In this document: positions 11,170-20,573 of the stretch, piece after piece
Position numbering within the stretch: the stretch's first letter is position 1
How the letters are laid out: each line of letters starts with the position of its first letter
From: Xanthomonas arboricola
Lineage (GTDB): Bacteria; Pseudomonadota; Gammaproteobacteria; Xanthomonadales; Xanthomonadaceae
Direction of reading: 5' to 3'
Length of the DNA stretch: 64,000 nucleotides
Assembly (NCBI RefSeq): GCF_002940665.1
Contig: NZ_MIGY01000003.1
Coordinates: forward strand, 663,573-727,572
The notes under the pieces: model-generated
What the model was told of the DNA's origin: nothing
What the model saw: the letters and a program-made list of their open reading frames with translations, nothing else
Databases searched by the model: none
Position numbers and translations under genes: made by a program

Positions 11170-11244
11170 GAAGTGTTGCAAGTAGCGTTTGGAAACCCTT
11201 TATCCGCGAGCGAGGCCGTGGCCCGGCGCAGCGGCATCGGGGAC

Positions 11245-12531
11245 TCAATCGCCGGAGGCGGCCTTGGCCGGAGCCGGTTGCGCCTGGTAGATCAGGTACG
11301 GCTCGGATTTGTGCTCGATCACCGACTCATCCACCACCACCTTGCTGACGTTTTCCTGCGAGGGAAGCTCGTACATGGTGTCCAGCAGCACCGATTCGAC
11401 GATGGTGCGCAACCCACGCGCGCCGGTCTTGCGCTTGAGCGCCTTCTTGGCGATTGCAGACAGGGCGTCGGGACGGAACTCCAGCTCCACGCCTTCCATG
11501 TCGAACAGCTTCTTGAACTGCTTGGTGATGGCGTTCTTGGGCTCGGTCAGGATCTTGATCAGCGCCGGCTCGTCCAGTTCCTCGAGCGTGGCGACCACCG
11601 GCAGACGGCCGACGAACTCGGGGATCAGGCCGAACTTGATCAGATCCTCCGGCTCGACCTCGGCCAGGATCTTGCCGACTTCCTGCTTGCGCTCGCTGCT
11701 CTTGACCTTGGCACCGAAGCCGATACCGCCGGCATCGTTGGAACGCTGCTGGATCACCTTGTCCAGGCCGGCGAAGGCGCCGCCACAGATGAACAGGATG
11801 TTCTTGGTGTCCACCTGCAGGAATTCCTGCTGCGGATGCTTGCGCCCGCCCTGCGGCGGTACCGAGGCCACCGTGCCTTCGATCAGCTTCAGCAGCGCCT
11901 GCTGCACACCTTCGCCGGACACATCGCGGGTAATCGACGGGTTCTCGCTCTTGCGCGAGATCTTGTCGATTTCGTCGATGTAGACGATGCCCTGCTGGGC
12001 CTTCTCGACGTCGTAATCGCACTTCTGCAGCAGCTTCTGGATGATGTTTTCCACATCCTCGCCGACATAACCTGCCTCGGTCAGCGTGGTGGCATCGGCG
12101 ATCGTGAACGGCACGTTGAGCAAGCGTGCCAGCGTTTCGGCCAGCAGCGTCTTGCCCGAGCCGGTCGGGCCGACCAGCAGGATGTTGGATTTTGCCAGCT
12201 CGACGTCATCGTTCTTGCTGCGGCTCTCGATACGCTTGTAGTGGTTGTACACCGCCACAGCGAGCGTCCGCTTGGCGCGCAACTGCCCGATCACGTATTG
12301 ATCCAGCACCTCGAGAATCTCGCGCGGCTTGGGCAGACTGGAGCGGGCCGACTGCGCCTTCTCTTCGAGTTCCTCGCGGATGATGTCGTTGCACAGCTCA
12401 ACGCACTCATCGCAGATGAATACGCTGGGACCGGCAATCAGCTTACGGACTTCGTGCTGACTCTTACCGCAAAACGAGCAGTAGAGAATCTTGTTGCTGT
12501 CGCCGGAACGACCTTGGCGGTCTTCGCTCAT
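11245..12531 (-). CDS. clpX: ClpX ATPase, unfoldase of ClpXP
   Basis: This 428-residue AAA+ unfoldase recognises tagged substrates and threads them into ClpP. The N-terminal zinc-binding domain has two CxxC pairs (CSFC and CDEC, residues about 18-42). Walker A is [12 protein letters not shown], Walker [11 protein letters not shown], the RKH-type pore loop region and sensor 2 (KTGARGLR) are present, and an IGF-type ClpP-contact loop is expected in the segment with IGFGAKV. It lies 125 bases downstream of clpP in the same direction. Confidence 0.98.
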   Translation of the reverse strand: MSEDRQGRSGDSNKILYCSFCGKSQHEVRKLIAGPSVFICDECVELCNDIIREELEEKAQSARSSLPKPREILEVLDQYVIGQLRAKRTLAVAVYNHYKRIESRSKNDDVELAKSNILLVGPTGSGKTLLAETLARLLNVPFTIADATTLTEAGYVGEDVENIIQKLLQKCDYDVEKAQQGIVYIDEIDKISRKSENPSITRDVSGEGVQQALLKLIEGTVASVPPQGGRKHPQQEFLQVDTKNILFICGGAFAGLDKVIQQRSNDAGGIGFGAKVKSSERKQEVGKILAEVEPEDLIKFGLIPEFVGRLPVVATLEELDEPALIKILTEPKNAITKQFKKLFDMEGVELEFRPDALSAIAKKALKRKTGARGLRTIVESVLLDTMYELPSQENVSKVVVDESVIEHKSEPYLIYQAQPAPAKAASGD

Positions 12532-12656
12532 GCTTCTGTTACCCAGTTACCCCACCCGATGCACGGGGGTTCGATTTCGAGAATAGCACAGGGTCGGGAG
12601 GACATCCGCCCAGCCCGACCCTGCCGGTTTTTCCTGCAATTTCAGCAATCTGGCGC

Positions 12657-13283
12657 TCAGGACGGCTGGATCGACTCTTCCGGACGACGTTCCAGCACCT
12701 GATCGACCAGACCGTAGGCTTGCGCATCGACCGCACTCTTGAAGTTGTCGCGCTCGGTGTCGCGCGCGATGGTCTCCAGGGATTGCCCGGTGTGCTTGGC
12801 CAGGATCTCGTTCAAGCGCGAACGCAAGGTCAGGATCTCGCGCGCATGGATATCGATATCGGTGGCCTGGCCCTGGAAGCCGCCCAGCGGCTGGTGGATC
12901 ATCACGCGCGAATTGGGCAGCGCATAGCGCTTGCCGGCCGCACCCGATGCGAGCAACAACGCGCCCATCGAGGCCGCCTGGCCGACGCAGATGGTGCTCA
13001 CGTCCGGCTTGATGTACTGCATGGTGTCGTAGATGGCCATGCCGGCGGTGACCACACCGCCCGGCGAATTGATGTAGATGCTGATGTCCTTCTCGGGGTT
13101 ATCCGCTTCCAGGAACAGCAGCTGGGCCACGATGACGTTGGCCATGTGGTCGTCGATCGGACCGACCAGGAAGATCAGACGCTCCTTCAGCAGACGCGAG
13201 TAGATGTCATACGCACGCTCGCCGCGGCTGGTCTGTTCGACCACCATCGGCACCAGGTTCAGGGCTTTGGTCACAATGCTCAT
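12657..13283 (-). CDS. clpP: ATP-dependent Clp protease proteolytic subunit
   Basis: This 208-residue serine peptidase forms the tetradecameric chamber that works with ClpX or ClpA. The catalytic triad is visible as S105 ([10 protein letters not shown]), H130 ([11 protein letters not shown]) and D179 (TERDN). YINSPGG (oxyanion region) is intact. The start [26 protein letters not shown] fits the family, including a short propeptide before the processing site. It lies between tig and clpX, the standard order. Confidence 0.98.
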
Positions 13284-13381
13284 CAGTCTTCCTGTAATGG
13301 CAGCGGCTTGCGCCGATGCCCGGGTTTGACATCCGCATCCCAGCCATCGGGATGCGGGTTGGTGTCTCGCGATCGCTTACC

Positions 13382-14674
13382 TTAGACCCGAATGGCGTCC
13401 TGGAACGACAGCGACTGCTCGGTGTGCTGTGCGCGCTCGGCGATCCAGTCGATCACCTGCTCTTCCATGACACGGCTCTGCAGTCCACTCATCAGTTGGG
13501 GGTCGTTGCGGTACATCTCAATGACCTGTTCCGGCTCTTCGTAGGTCGAGGCGATCAGACGCAGCGTTTCGCTGACGCGCTTGGATTCAAGGCGCAGCTC
13601 GTTGCGACGGGCCACTTCCCCCACCAGCAGCCCGACCAGCACGCGCTTGGCAGCCGCATCCATGAAACCATGATGGGCATCGGCCGGAATCTCGCCCGGA
13701 TTGCGGCCGCTGCGGCGGACCTGCTCGACCTGCTGCGCCAGCATCGAACGGGCCTCGTTCTCGACCAGACGCGGCGGCATTTCAACGTGCGCATAGGCGG
13801 CGATCAGCTGCTCGCCCACTTCGCGACGCAGGCGGTTCATCAGCGCGCCCTTGAGCTCGCGCTCCAGGTTGGTGCGGATGTCGGCCCGGAACTGCTCGGC
13901 GTCCCCACTCTTCACGCCGAAGCTCTTGATGAACTCCTTGTCCACCACCGGCAACACCGGCTCGGAGACCTCGACGGCCTTGACGTGCACCTGCACGGTC
14001 TTGCCGGCCAGCTGCGGCACGCGCCACTCGGCCGGGAAGTCGATGGTCAGGGTCTTGTCCTCGCCCTTGGCCAGACCTTCCAGACCCTTTTCGATCTGGT
14101 CGAACATCACGCCCGAGCCCAGCACGCTGCTGCCGGTCTCCACGCCTTCGGCGGGCAGACGCTCGTCGCCGGCCTGCGACCAGGTCTCCAGTGCCACCAG
14201 GTCACCGACCTGCGCGCCGCGCTCGACCGGGTTCCAGGTGCGGCGCTGCAGACGCAGGTTCTCGATCATCTGGTCGATGTCGGCATCGGTCACTTCGGCG
14301 GCATGACGCACCACCGACAGCGTAGCCACGTCGATATCACCGAAGTCCGGCACCACTTCGAAGGTGGCGACGAAGTCGAAATCGCTCTCGCCCTGGTCGA
14401 TGCGCGGGTTGCCGGCCAGGCGCAGCGAATGCTCGCGCACCGCCGAATCGAAGGTCTCACGCAGCAGGCCTTCCATCGCCTCGGCACGCACCTGCTGGCC
14501 AAAGCGCTGCTCGATGACCTTGGTAGGCACCTTGCCGGGGCGGAAACCCTTGATGCGCGTGGTCCGCGCAAGTTCGCGCAGGCGGCCACCGACATGGGTC
14601 TCCAGGCGATCCTGCGGCAGGGTGAAGGTCAGGCGGCGTTCCAGATTGCCGGTGGATTCGATCGATGCTTGCAT
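13382..14674 (-). CDS. tig: Trigger factor, ribosome-associated chaperone
   Basis: This 430-residue chaperone binds nascent chains at the ribosome exit. The N-terminal ribosome-binding domain contains the signature GFRPGKVP (residues about 43-50). A FKBP-type PPIase domain in the middle begins around [14 protein letters not shown], and the C-terminal helical arms end with [10 protein letters not shown]. The start [17 protein letters not shown] is the family start; an upstream extension would run into tRNA-Leu flanking sequence. It heads the tig-clpP-clpX block. Confidence 0.97.
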   Translation of the reverse strand: MQASIESTGNLERRLTFTLPQDRLETHVGGRLRELARTTRIKGFRPGKVPTKVIEQRFGQQVRAEAMEGLLRETFDSAVREHSLRLAGNPRIDQGESDFDFVATFEVVPDFGDIDVATLSVVRHAAEVTDADIDQMIENLRLQRRTWNPVERGAQVGDLVALETWSQAGDERLPAEGVETGSSVLGSGVMFDQIEKGLEGLAKGEDKTLTIDFPAEWRVPQLAGKTVQVHVKAVEVSEPVLPVVDKEFIKSFGVKSGDAEQFRADIRTNLERELKGALMNRLRREVGEQLIAAYAHVEMPPRLVENEARSMLAQQVEQVRRSGRNPGEIPADAHHGFMDAAAKRVLVGLLVGEVARRNELRLESKRVSETLRLIASTYEEPEQVIEMYRNDPQLMSGLQSRVMEEQVIDWIAERAQHTEQSLSFQDAIRV

Positions 14675-14873
14675 GTTGACTCCTGCCACCGACTGCACAA
14701 GCGTCGGCACGAGATGGAAGATGCGGGTTGACGGATGGCGGGAAAGCCGCCGAGCCTTGTAGTTTCGCCGATAACGGCGGCCGCTACCAGCGGAACACGC
14801 GTCACTGCATCGCGCGATGGAAAGACCCCAAGCCTGTACTGGAATGGCCGGAACACGCACGGCCACACTGCAT

Positions 14874-14958
<85 letters not shown>

Positions 14959-15230
14959 GATACTGCAGTTCCCCGTCCATTGTTGCAGGGATACCGGGAA
15001 AGAAAAAGCATCGCGCGAGCGATGGCGCCGCCGAATGTGGTCGCGGCTCGCGTGCTGCACGCGTACGCGGGCAGCATGATGGTGGTCGGCCCTGACTCGG
15101 GCACACTTGAAGGTAAATACATTCATCAAGCGACTGGGTGAACGCTAGCGTCCCTTACGCGCACTTTGCTGGCGCTGGACAACGCTGTTTCGCTAAAATT
15201 CCGTTAACAACAGTGAGGGCAGTCATCGCG

Positions 15231-16526
15231 ATGAGAGATCGGTATCGGCAGATCGTGGCCCTGTCACGCGACTGCATCAAGGAGATCGACCTCGACGGGC
15301 GGATTACCGCAATCAACGTCAATGGCCTGGCCGAATTGGGCGCCAGCCATCAGGATCAGTTGATCGCGCGGCCATGGCGCGATCTATGGCCACCGGAGGC
15401 GGGCGAACTGGTGGAGACGGCGATCGCCGGCTCCCGTGCCGGTTCGATTCAGGAATTCGAAGCCGCCAGCGTGAACTTCGCCGGCGTGCGCCAGATCTGG
15501 CAGGTCGTCACCAGTCCGCTGTTCGATGCACTTGGCAAGGTCGAAGCGATCCTGGCGGTGAGCAGAAACATCTCTGATCGCCGGGCGCTGGAGACCGCCT
15601 TTCACACACTGGATTCCACCCTGACCGCAGAGCGCGCATTTTCCAGTGGCGCGCTGCGGCTGGCGCGCGCGCGCGAACATTCGCTGTCGACCGAACTGCA
15701 CAGCCTGCGCGACCTGCGAGAGCGCATCGAAGGCGATCTGGACATTGCGCGCGCCGCGCAGAGCGCTGCCGAAAAGATCTCCGAGCAGGCGCAAAAAGGC
15801 GAAGCGGTGGGACAACTGCTGGCCGGCGTCGTGCACGATTTGAACAACGTGCTGCAGGCAGCAACCTCGGCCATCGAGCTGGTGGTACAGCGCGCCAGGA
15901 TCGATGCGCACGACACCAAGCTGTTGAGCGTGGCCGCCGCCGCGCTTCAACATGGCTCGGTCATGGCACAGCGCCTGGTCGGGTTTTCGCGGCAGTATCC
16001 GTACAGCCCGGAACCGGTGGATCTGGCCGCCCTGACCCAACAGCTCGGCCCGTTGCTCGAACAGGTGCTCGGCGCAGATCTGCAATTGCAGCTGCGCACG
16101 GGCGAAGGCGGATGCTGCTCAATGGTGGATCGCCACACGGTGGAACGCGCCATCTTGAACCTGGTGATCAACTCACGCGATGCCTGCCAACGTGGCGGCG
16201 TCATCCGCGTGGAGACAGGCGACGCCGTGGTCGCTGAAGAACAGGCCAAGCTGACCAGGCCGGCCGGGCGCTATGTCACCATCGCCGTGGCCGACAACGG
16301 GCATGGCATGGATGCACACGTACAGGCGCACCTGTTCGAAGCGTATTTCACCACCAAGGATGCCGACAAAGGCGCGGGGCTGGGGCTGGCACAGGTGTAT
16401 AGCGCGGTCCGTCAGGCAGGTGGCTTTGTCGAAGTGGCATCGGCGCCCGGCCAGGGCGCGCGCTTTACGCTGGCATTTCCACGCATCCAGCAACGCCCAG
16501 CGCCCGCACCCGTTGCGTCGCCGTAA
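15231..16526 (+). CDS. PAS-domain sensor histidine kinase (orphan, HDLNN-type)
   Basis: This 431-residue protein has a PAS domain at about 1-125 (DCIKEIDLDGRITAINVNGL, then RNISDRRALE), a coiled-coil linker at about 130-195 (LHSLRDLRERIEGDLDIARAAQ), and a kinase core. The phosphoacceptor is H202 in GVVHDLNNVLQAATS, a variant H-box like that of hybrid kinases of the CckA kind (HDFNN). The ATPase domain shows N-box NLVINSRDAC, G1 VADNGHGMD, F-box and G2 GAGLGLAQVYSAV. No transmembrane segment and no receiver domain are present and no response regulator is adjacent, so it is an orphan cytoplasmic sensor. The ATG at 15231 starts just before PAS; an upstream ATG at 15138 is possible. Confidence 0.85.
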   Translation: MRDRYRQIVALSRDCIKEIDLDGRITAINVNGLAELGASHQDQLIARPWRDLWPPEAGELVETAIAGSRAGSIQEFEAASVNFAGVRQIWQVVTSPLFDALGKVEAILAVSRNISDRRALETAFHTLDSTLTAERAFSSGALRLARAREHSLSTELHSLRDLRERIEGDLDIARAAQSAAEKISEQAQKGEAVGQLLAGVVHDLNNVLQAATSAIELVVQRARIDAHDTKLLSVAAAALQHGSVMAQRLVGFSRQYPYSPEPVDLAALTQQLGPLLEQVLGADLQLQLRTGEGGCCSMVDRHTVERAILNLVINSRDACQRGGVIRVETGDAVVAEEQAKLTRPAGRYVTIAVADNGHGMDAHVQAHLFEAYFTTKDADKGAGLGLAQVYSAVRQAGGFVEVASAPGQGARFTLAFPRIQQRPAPAPVASP

Positions 16527-16655
16527 GCGACCACGGCAGTAGTTGCCCGCAGCCGAGCAGGCACGGCGCATCGCCATCTGACGTATACAAAGCGCCATCC
16601 AACGCCGCAAAGAACATCTTCCTGCACATGCTGATGGACGCTGCCTGGCGACCGG

Positions 16656-17120
16656 TCACCCGGCGTGGGGCGACACTGCCAGGGGCGACCACATCAGCCA
16701 GACAAGCACGGCGCAGGCGCCACCTGCCGCCAACCCACACTGCAGCAGCGTCAGCATCACCGCGCGATCGGACATCATCGACCAGCCGCCGATGATCGCC
16801 AGCAGCAGCACCATCACCCCGGCCGAGAGCAGGCCACCCAACGCACCGATACCAATGTGGGCCAGCGGGTTGGGCCGGCGTCCGCGATACAGCCAGGCGC
16901 AGGTGCGCGCACATAGCCACCCCGCAGCAGCGCAGGCAATCACCGGCAACACCAGGCCGTACGACCAGACAACCACCGACAACGCGGTCTGCAGATCGAA
17001 CCGAGCCCACCGCACAAAGCCCAGCAGCCCGCCGATCGGAGGACCGACGATTGCGAAAAGGCCGACCTGGCGCAGGATCGAATGCCGCAACGCTCCAGAC
17101 ACATCAGTGCTCATTCGCAT
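16656..17120 (-). CDS. Small hypothetical inner-membrane protein
   Basis: This 154-residue frame has about four hydrophobic segments: VGLFAIVGPPIGGLLGFV, TALSVVVWSYGLVLPVIACAAAGW, IGIGALGGLLSAGVMVLLLAIIGG, and CGLAAGGACAVLVWLMW. Short basic loops (RGRRPNPL) separate them. I do not recognise the family. The start MRMSTDVSGALRHSIL was chosen because the longer frame adds a cysteine/arginine-rich leader. It stands alone between the orphan kinase and the tRNA cluster. The regular membrane pattern argues against a chance frame, but confidence is moderate. Confidence 0.55.
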   Translation of the reverse strand: MRMSTDVSGALRHSILRQVGLFAIVGPPIGGLLGFVRWARFDLQTALSVVVWSYGLVLPVIACAAAGWLCARTCAWLYRGRRPNPLAHIGIGALGGLLSAGVMVLLLAIIGGWSMMSDRAVMLTLLQCGLAAGGACAVLVWLMWSPLAVSPHAG

Positions 17121-17280
17121 TCGCTCATCCGGGCGGCCGCCAGTGGCGATTGCGCGCATGCCGCAGGCAAGACATCGCGCCAGGCCCAGACGAACACCGC
17201 GCTCGGGCAGTCGCCGACCGAGACGACAGCAAAGCTGCAACCAATTGCTTGCGCCATCTCTTTATCCTCAGCACAAAAAG

Positions 17281-17312
17281 AAAAGCACCTAGGCGAATGC
17301 CTAAGTGCTTTT
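17281..17312 (-). terminator. Terminator of the tRNA-Pro/Arg/His/Lys cluster
   Basis: On the minus strand AAAAGCACTTAGGC pairs with GCCTAGGTGCTTTT (one G-T), followed by CTTTTTG. It lies 4 bases past the tRNA-Lys 3' end. Confidence 0.85.
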
Positions 17313-17315
17313 GTT

Positions 17316-17391
17316 TGGTGGGCCGTCAAGGATTCGAACCTTGGACCTATTGATTAAGAGTCAACTGCTCTACCAACTGAGCTAACGGCCC
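17316..17391 (-). tRNA. tRNA-Lys (CTT)
   Basis: A 76-base cloverleaf with acceptor GGGCCGT/ACGGCCC, anticodon loop ACTCTTAAT (anticodon CTT), T-loop TTCGAAT and encoded CCA. It is the last gene of a four-tRNA minus-strand cluster. Confidence 0.96.
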
Positions 17392-17475
17392 TGAAACTGG
17401 TCGCACAGTGTATGCGCGTTTTTGCTTCGTTGCAACACCCCGCGATGCATCGGGTCCAACTTTTCCTGCAATCAG

Positions 17476-17553
17476 TGGGGTGGCTGAGGGGACTCGAACC
17501 CCCGACATCTGGAATCACAATCCAGTACTCTAACCAGCTGAGCTACAGCCACC
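17476..17553 (-). tRNA. tRNA-His (GTG)
   Basis: The acceptor is GTGGCTG/CAGCCAC with the extra 5' G opposite a C discriminator that is diagnostic of tRNA-His. The anticodon loop TTGTGAT gives GTG. CCA is encoded. Confidence 0.96.
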
Positions 17554-17583
17554 ACTGAAACCTACTTCCTACCGCCCCGCCGA

Positions 17584-17660
17584 TGGCGCGCCCGACAGGA
17601 CTCGAACCTGTAACCGCCGGCTTAGAAGGCCGGTGCTCTATCCGGTTGAGCTACGGGCGC
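17584..17660 (-). tRNA. tRNA-Arg (TCT)
   Basis: A 77-base cloverleaf with acceptor GCGCCCG/CGGGCGC, anticodon loop CTTCTAA (anticodon TCT), T-loop TTCGAGT and encoded CCA. Second member of the four-tRNA cluster. Confidence 0.96.
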
Positions 17661-17703
17661 CCGGACCGAACTTCGCATTCCCACGCCGCCAAGAGCCTCG
17701 GAA

Positions 17704-17780
17704 TGGTCGGGGTAGAGGGATTCGAACCCCCGACATCCTGCTCCCAAAGCAGGCGCGCTACCAGACTGCGCTATACCCCG
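17704..17780 (-). tRNA. tRNA-Pro (TGG)
   Basis: A 77-base cloverleaf with acceptor CGGGGTA/TACCCCG, anticodon loop TTTGGGA (anticodon TGG), T-loop TTCGAAT and encoded CCA. It is first in the cluster (Pro-Arg-His-Lys reading the minus strand), resembling the argX-hisR-leuT-proM grouping of enterobacteria. Confidence 0.96.
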
Positions 17781-17932
17781 GCGGGACCTTTCCATCCCGA
17801 AGGCTGGAAAGGTCGGCTATTTTGGGAATGATTGGCCTTGCTGTCAATCACTCTGTGTAAATCCGATGATCCGGTATCCTCGCGACATCGCTCGCCAAGT
17901 CGGCAGGCATCTATATTTCATGGAGAACACGC

Positions 17933-18694
17933 ATGCGTAGCGGCAATCCCGCCCTTCGGGAATCCACCTTCCTCGACCTGGGTTCCGGCTCGGTGGTCAC
18001 GCACGACGGTCAGGCGATGACCCTCAACGGCACCGTCAACAAGACCGGACTGCTGTTGCTGATGGCGGTGGTCACCGCCGCTTTTGCCTGGTCGCAGTCG
18101 ATCGGGGCCGACGGCGTTCCCTTGCCTGCCGCGCGCCTCTACATGATTGCCGGCGCGATCGGTGGGCTGGTGTTTGCGCTCGCGACCAGCTTCAAGCCGA
18201 CCTGGGCTCCGGTCACCGCGCCGCTGTACGCGCTGGTGGAAGGCTTTTTCCTGGGCTCGATCTCGGCGGTCTACGAGGCGCGCTTCAATGGCATCGTGTT
18301 CCAGGCGGTACTGCTGACCTTCGGCACCATGTTCGCTTTGCTGTTCGCCTATCGCAGCGGCATGATCAAGGCCACCGAGAACTTCAAGCTGGGCGTGGTG
18401 GCGGCCACCGGCGGCATCGCGCTGGTATATCTGGCGACCATCGTGCTGGGCTTGTTCGGCGTGCGCATTCCCTTCATCCACGACTCGGGCCTGATCGGGA
18501 TCGGCTTCAGTCTGTTCGTGGTGGTGGTGGCGGCACTGAACCTGGTGCTGGACTTCGACTTCATCGAAAGCGGTGTGGAACAGGGCGCTCCCAAGCACAT
18601 GGAGTGGTACGGCGCGTTCGGCCTGATGGTGACGCTGGTGTGGCTGTACATCGAATTCCTGCGCTTGCTGTCGAAGCTGCAGTCGCGTAATTGA
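17933..18694 (+). CDS. Bax inhibitor-1 / YccA family membrane protein
   Basis: This 253-residue polytopic inner-membrane protein belongs to the BI-1-like (TMBIM) group. Seven hydrophobic segments are visible from about residue 40 (TGLLLLMAVVTAAFAW) to the C-terminus (AFGLMVTLVWLYIEFLRLL). The conserved acidic loop DFDFIESGVEQGAPKHMEWYGAFGLMV precedes the last helix, as in the large YccA subgroup. Members have been linked to calcium leak or FtsH interaction; no specific role can be read here. A GGAG ribosome site lies 7 bases before the ATG. It is a single-gene transcript ending at a strong hairpin. Confidence 0.92.
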   Translation: MRSGNPALRESTFLDLGSGSVVTHDGQAMTLNGTVNKTGLLLLMAVVTAAFAWSQSIGADGVPLPAARLYMIAGAIGGLVFALATSFKPTWAPVTAPLYALVEGFFLGSISAVYEARFNGIVFQAVLLTFGTMFALLFAYRSGMIKATENFKLGVVAATGGIALVYLATIVLGLFGVRIPFIHDSGLIGIGFSLFVVVVAALNLVLDFDFIESGVEQGAPKHMEWYGAFGLMVTLVWLYIEFLRLLSKLQSRN

Positions 18695-18697
18695 GCC

Positions 18698-18726
18698 GGG
18701 AATCGAGAGTCGGGATTGGGGAGTCG
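18698..18726 (+). repeat. GGGATTCG-like intergenic motif, site 1
   Basis: Three imperfect head-to-tail copies of a GGGAATCG/GGGATTGG/GGGAGTCG octamer-like motif occur immediately after the preceding stop codon. Related arrays occur near 20150, 28770-28885 and 30720. Confidence 0.6.
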
Positions 18727-18762
18727 TAAAAGCGGTTCCCTCCAGCATCCGGATTGCGAGCA

Positions 18763-18792
18763 AAAGAAAGGGCGCCTGGGCGCCCTTTCTTT
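18763..18792. terminator. Bidirectional terminator between convergent genes
   Basis: A 13-bp stem (AAAGAAAGGGCGC paired with GCGCCCTTTCTTT, loop CTGG) has T-rich tails on both strands, so it can end both the Bax-inhibitor gene and the isocitrate dehydrogenase gene. Confidence 0.88.
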
Positions 18793-18810
18793 TTGCTGTC
18801 GCCGTGTCGC

Positions 18811-19818
18811 TCAGAGGCGGCTGGCGATCGCCTTGGCGAAGCCCATGGTGTTGCCGGTGCCGCCCAGGTCGGGAGTCAGCGCGTCCTTGGCTTCCAGCGT
18901 GGCCACGATCGCTTCGCGCAGGCGCTCTGCGTTCTGCGGCTGGCCGATGTGGTCCAGCATCTGCGCGGCACCGAGCAGCAGCGCGCACGGGTTGGCCTTG
19001 CCCTGCCCTGCGATGTCTGGCGCCGAGCCGTGCACGGCCTCGAAGATCGCCGCGTCTACACCGATATTGGCGCCCGGGGCCAGGCCCAGGCCGCCAACCA
19101 GACCGGCGCACAGGTCGGAGATGATGTCGCCGAACAGGTTGGTGGTCACGATGATGTCGAACTGCTCCGGACGCATCACCAGCTGCATGCAGGTGTTGTC
19201 GACGATCATTTCCTGGAATTCGATTTCCGGGTACTGCGTGGCCACATCGCGTGCCACCTTCAGGAACAGGCCCGAGGTCGACTTGATGATGTTAGCCTTG
19301 TGCACCGCGGTGACCTTCTTGCGGCCGGTGGCGCGCGCCAGGTCGAAGGCGTAGCGCACGATGCGCTCGGAGCCCTTGCGGGTGACGCGGGCGCCGGAGA
19401 ACGCGGTCTCGCCGTCCTCGGACACGGTCTGGCCTTCGCTCAGGTAGGCGCCTTCGGTGTTCTCACGCACCGTGATCAGGTCCACGCCATCGGCGAAACG
19501 CGACTTGGTGTTGGGGAACGACTTGGCCGGACGCACGTTGGCGTACAGGTCGAACTTGCGACGCATGGCGACGTTGATCGAGCTGAAGCCCTCGCCGACC
19601 GGGGTGGTCAGCGGGCTTTTCAGGGCCACCTTGTTCTTGGTGATCGAGGCCAGGGTGGACTCGGGCAGCAGATCGCCGTGCTTCTCCAGCGCGACCAGGC
19701 CAGCGTCGGCGTACTCGTAGGTCAGGCCAGCCTGCAGCGCGTCGAGCACGAACAGCGTGGCATCCATGATCTCCGGGCCGATACCGTCGCCGCGGATGAC
19801 CGTGATTGTCTGCGTCAT
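18811..19818 (-). CDS. Isocitrate dehydrogenase, NAD-dependent type
   Basis: This 335-residue protein belongs to the isocitrate/isopropylmalate dehydrogenase family and would oxidise isocitrate to 2-oxoglutarate in the citric acid cycle. Visible motifs are TVIRGDGIGPEI at the N-terminus, VRENTEGAYLSEGQ (substrate and phosphorylation-loop region), the RVTRKGSERIVRYAF arginines, and FGDIISDLCAGLVGGLGLAPGANIG with metal-binding aspartates. The length is that of the short eukaryote-like NAD enzyme and not the 416-residue E. coli Icd. A homoisocitrate or isopropylmalate role cannot be ruled out from sequence alone. The start MTQTITVIRGDG is clear. Confidence 0.88.
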   Translation of the reverse strand: MTQTITVIRGDGIGPEIMDATLFVLDALQAGLTYEYADAGLVALEKHGDLLPESTLASITKNKVALKSPLTTPVGEGFSSINVAMRRKFDLYANVRPAKSFPNTKSRFADGVDLITVRENTEGAYLSEGQTVSEDGETAFSGARVTRKGSERIVRYAFDLARATGRKKVTAVHKANIIKSTSGLFLKVARDVATQYPEIEFQEMIVDNTCMQLVMRPEQFDIIVTTNLFGDIISDLCAGLVGGLGLAPGANIGVDAAIFEAVHGSAPDIAGQGKANPCALLLGAAQMLDHIGQPQNAERLREAIVATLEAKDALTPDLGGTGNTMGFAKAIASRL

Positions 19819-20177
19819 AACGTTGGGTTTCCGAACTTGAAGGGGGGAGCGCCAGCCGCAGTACCCGGCAGAGCGGCGCAAGGAGGTTTCACAGGCAATT
19901 ATGCCCGATGCCGGTGAAGGCGCCCAAACCGACCTTGGTCTAAGAGGCTACAGCTGCGCACGACGGCCATTCGGTGCAGCGAACGGCGGCAGAAACGGCC
20001 GCGCGTACCAGCGCATGCAGGCATAACTTCAGTGCAGATGCCCTGAAAGCACCGGCCCCTAGCCAGCGGCCGGTGCCGAAATCGGACCGCCCAAGGCAAC
20101 GCCGCCAACAAAAGGCGGCACGCCCACCCCGCCCGCCGTTACGAATCCCGAATCACCACTCCCCACTCCCGCCCCAA
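19819..20177. other. Gap between isocitrate dehydrogenase and AhpD-like genes
   Basis: No gene is supported. The right third (20141-20173) holds ACGAATCCCGAATCACC-type tandem motifs, the second site of the GGGATTCG family read on the other strand. The left part contains the promoter region of the isocitrate dehydrogenase gene. Confidence 0.5.
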
Positions 20178-20573
20178 TCACCCGTGCGCGTGCTGCTCCG
20201 GTGCCGGCGCGCCGTCCTCGAGCTGGTCGAGGAAGTCGACCGCGCGGCGCAGATGCGGGATGACGATGGAGCCGCCAACCACCAGGCCGACCGAGAAGGT
20301 TTCGAAGAATTCCTCGCGCGTCACGCCGGCGTCCTTGCACTGGGCGACGTGGTAGCTGATGCAGTCGTCGCAGCGCAGCACCATCGAGGCAACCAGACCG
20401 AGCAGTTCCTTGGTCTTCACGTCGAGCGCGCCGGCCTGGTAGGTCTGGGTGTCCAACGCGAAGAACCGGCGCACCACCTGGTTCGGCTCGGCCAGGATGC
20501 GCTGGTTCATGCGCTGGCGAAATTCGGTGAACTCGCGCAGCCGGTCGTCGCTGCCGTTGCCGGTCTCGCTCAT
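20178..20573 (-). CDS. AhpD-like carboxymuconolactone decarboxylase-family protein
   Basis: This 131-residue protein has the all-helical AhpD/CMD fold. The core motif is CDDCISYHVAQCKDAGVT (CxxC followed by a histidine three residues later), the pattern of alkylhydroperoxidase AhpD active sites. The following helix EEFFETFSVGLVVGGSIVIPH is typical. A peroxidase or disulfide-reductase role is likely. Its ATG overlaps the TGA of the upstream glutaredoxin gene by 4 bases, so the pair is translationally coupled and probably functions in the same thiol redox pathway. Confidence 0.88.
   Translation of the reverse strand: MSETGNGSDDRLREFTEFRQRMNQRILAEPNQVVRRFFALDTQTYQAGALDVKTKELLGLVASMVLRCDDCISYHVAQCKDAGVTREEFFETFSVGLVVGGSIVIPHLRRAVDFLDQLEDGAPAPEQHAHG

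Noticed and set aside
17040-17240. Longer N-terminus for the small membrane protein at 16656-17120
   Set aside because: The extra 40 residues are Cys/Arg-rich and unlike a membrane protein leader; the ATG at 17120 gives a normal start.
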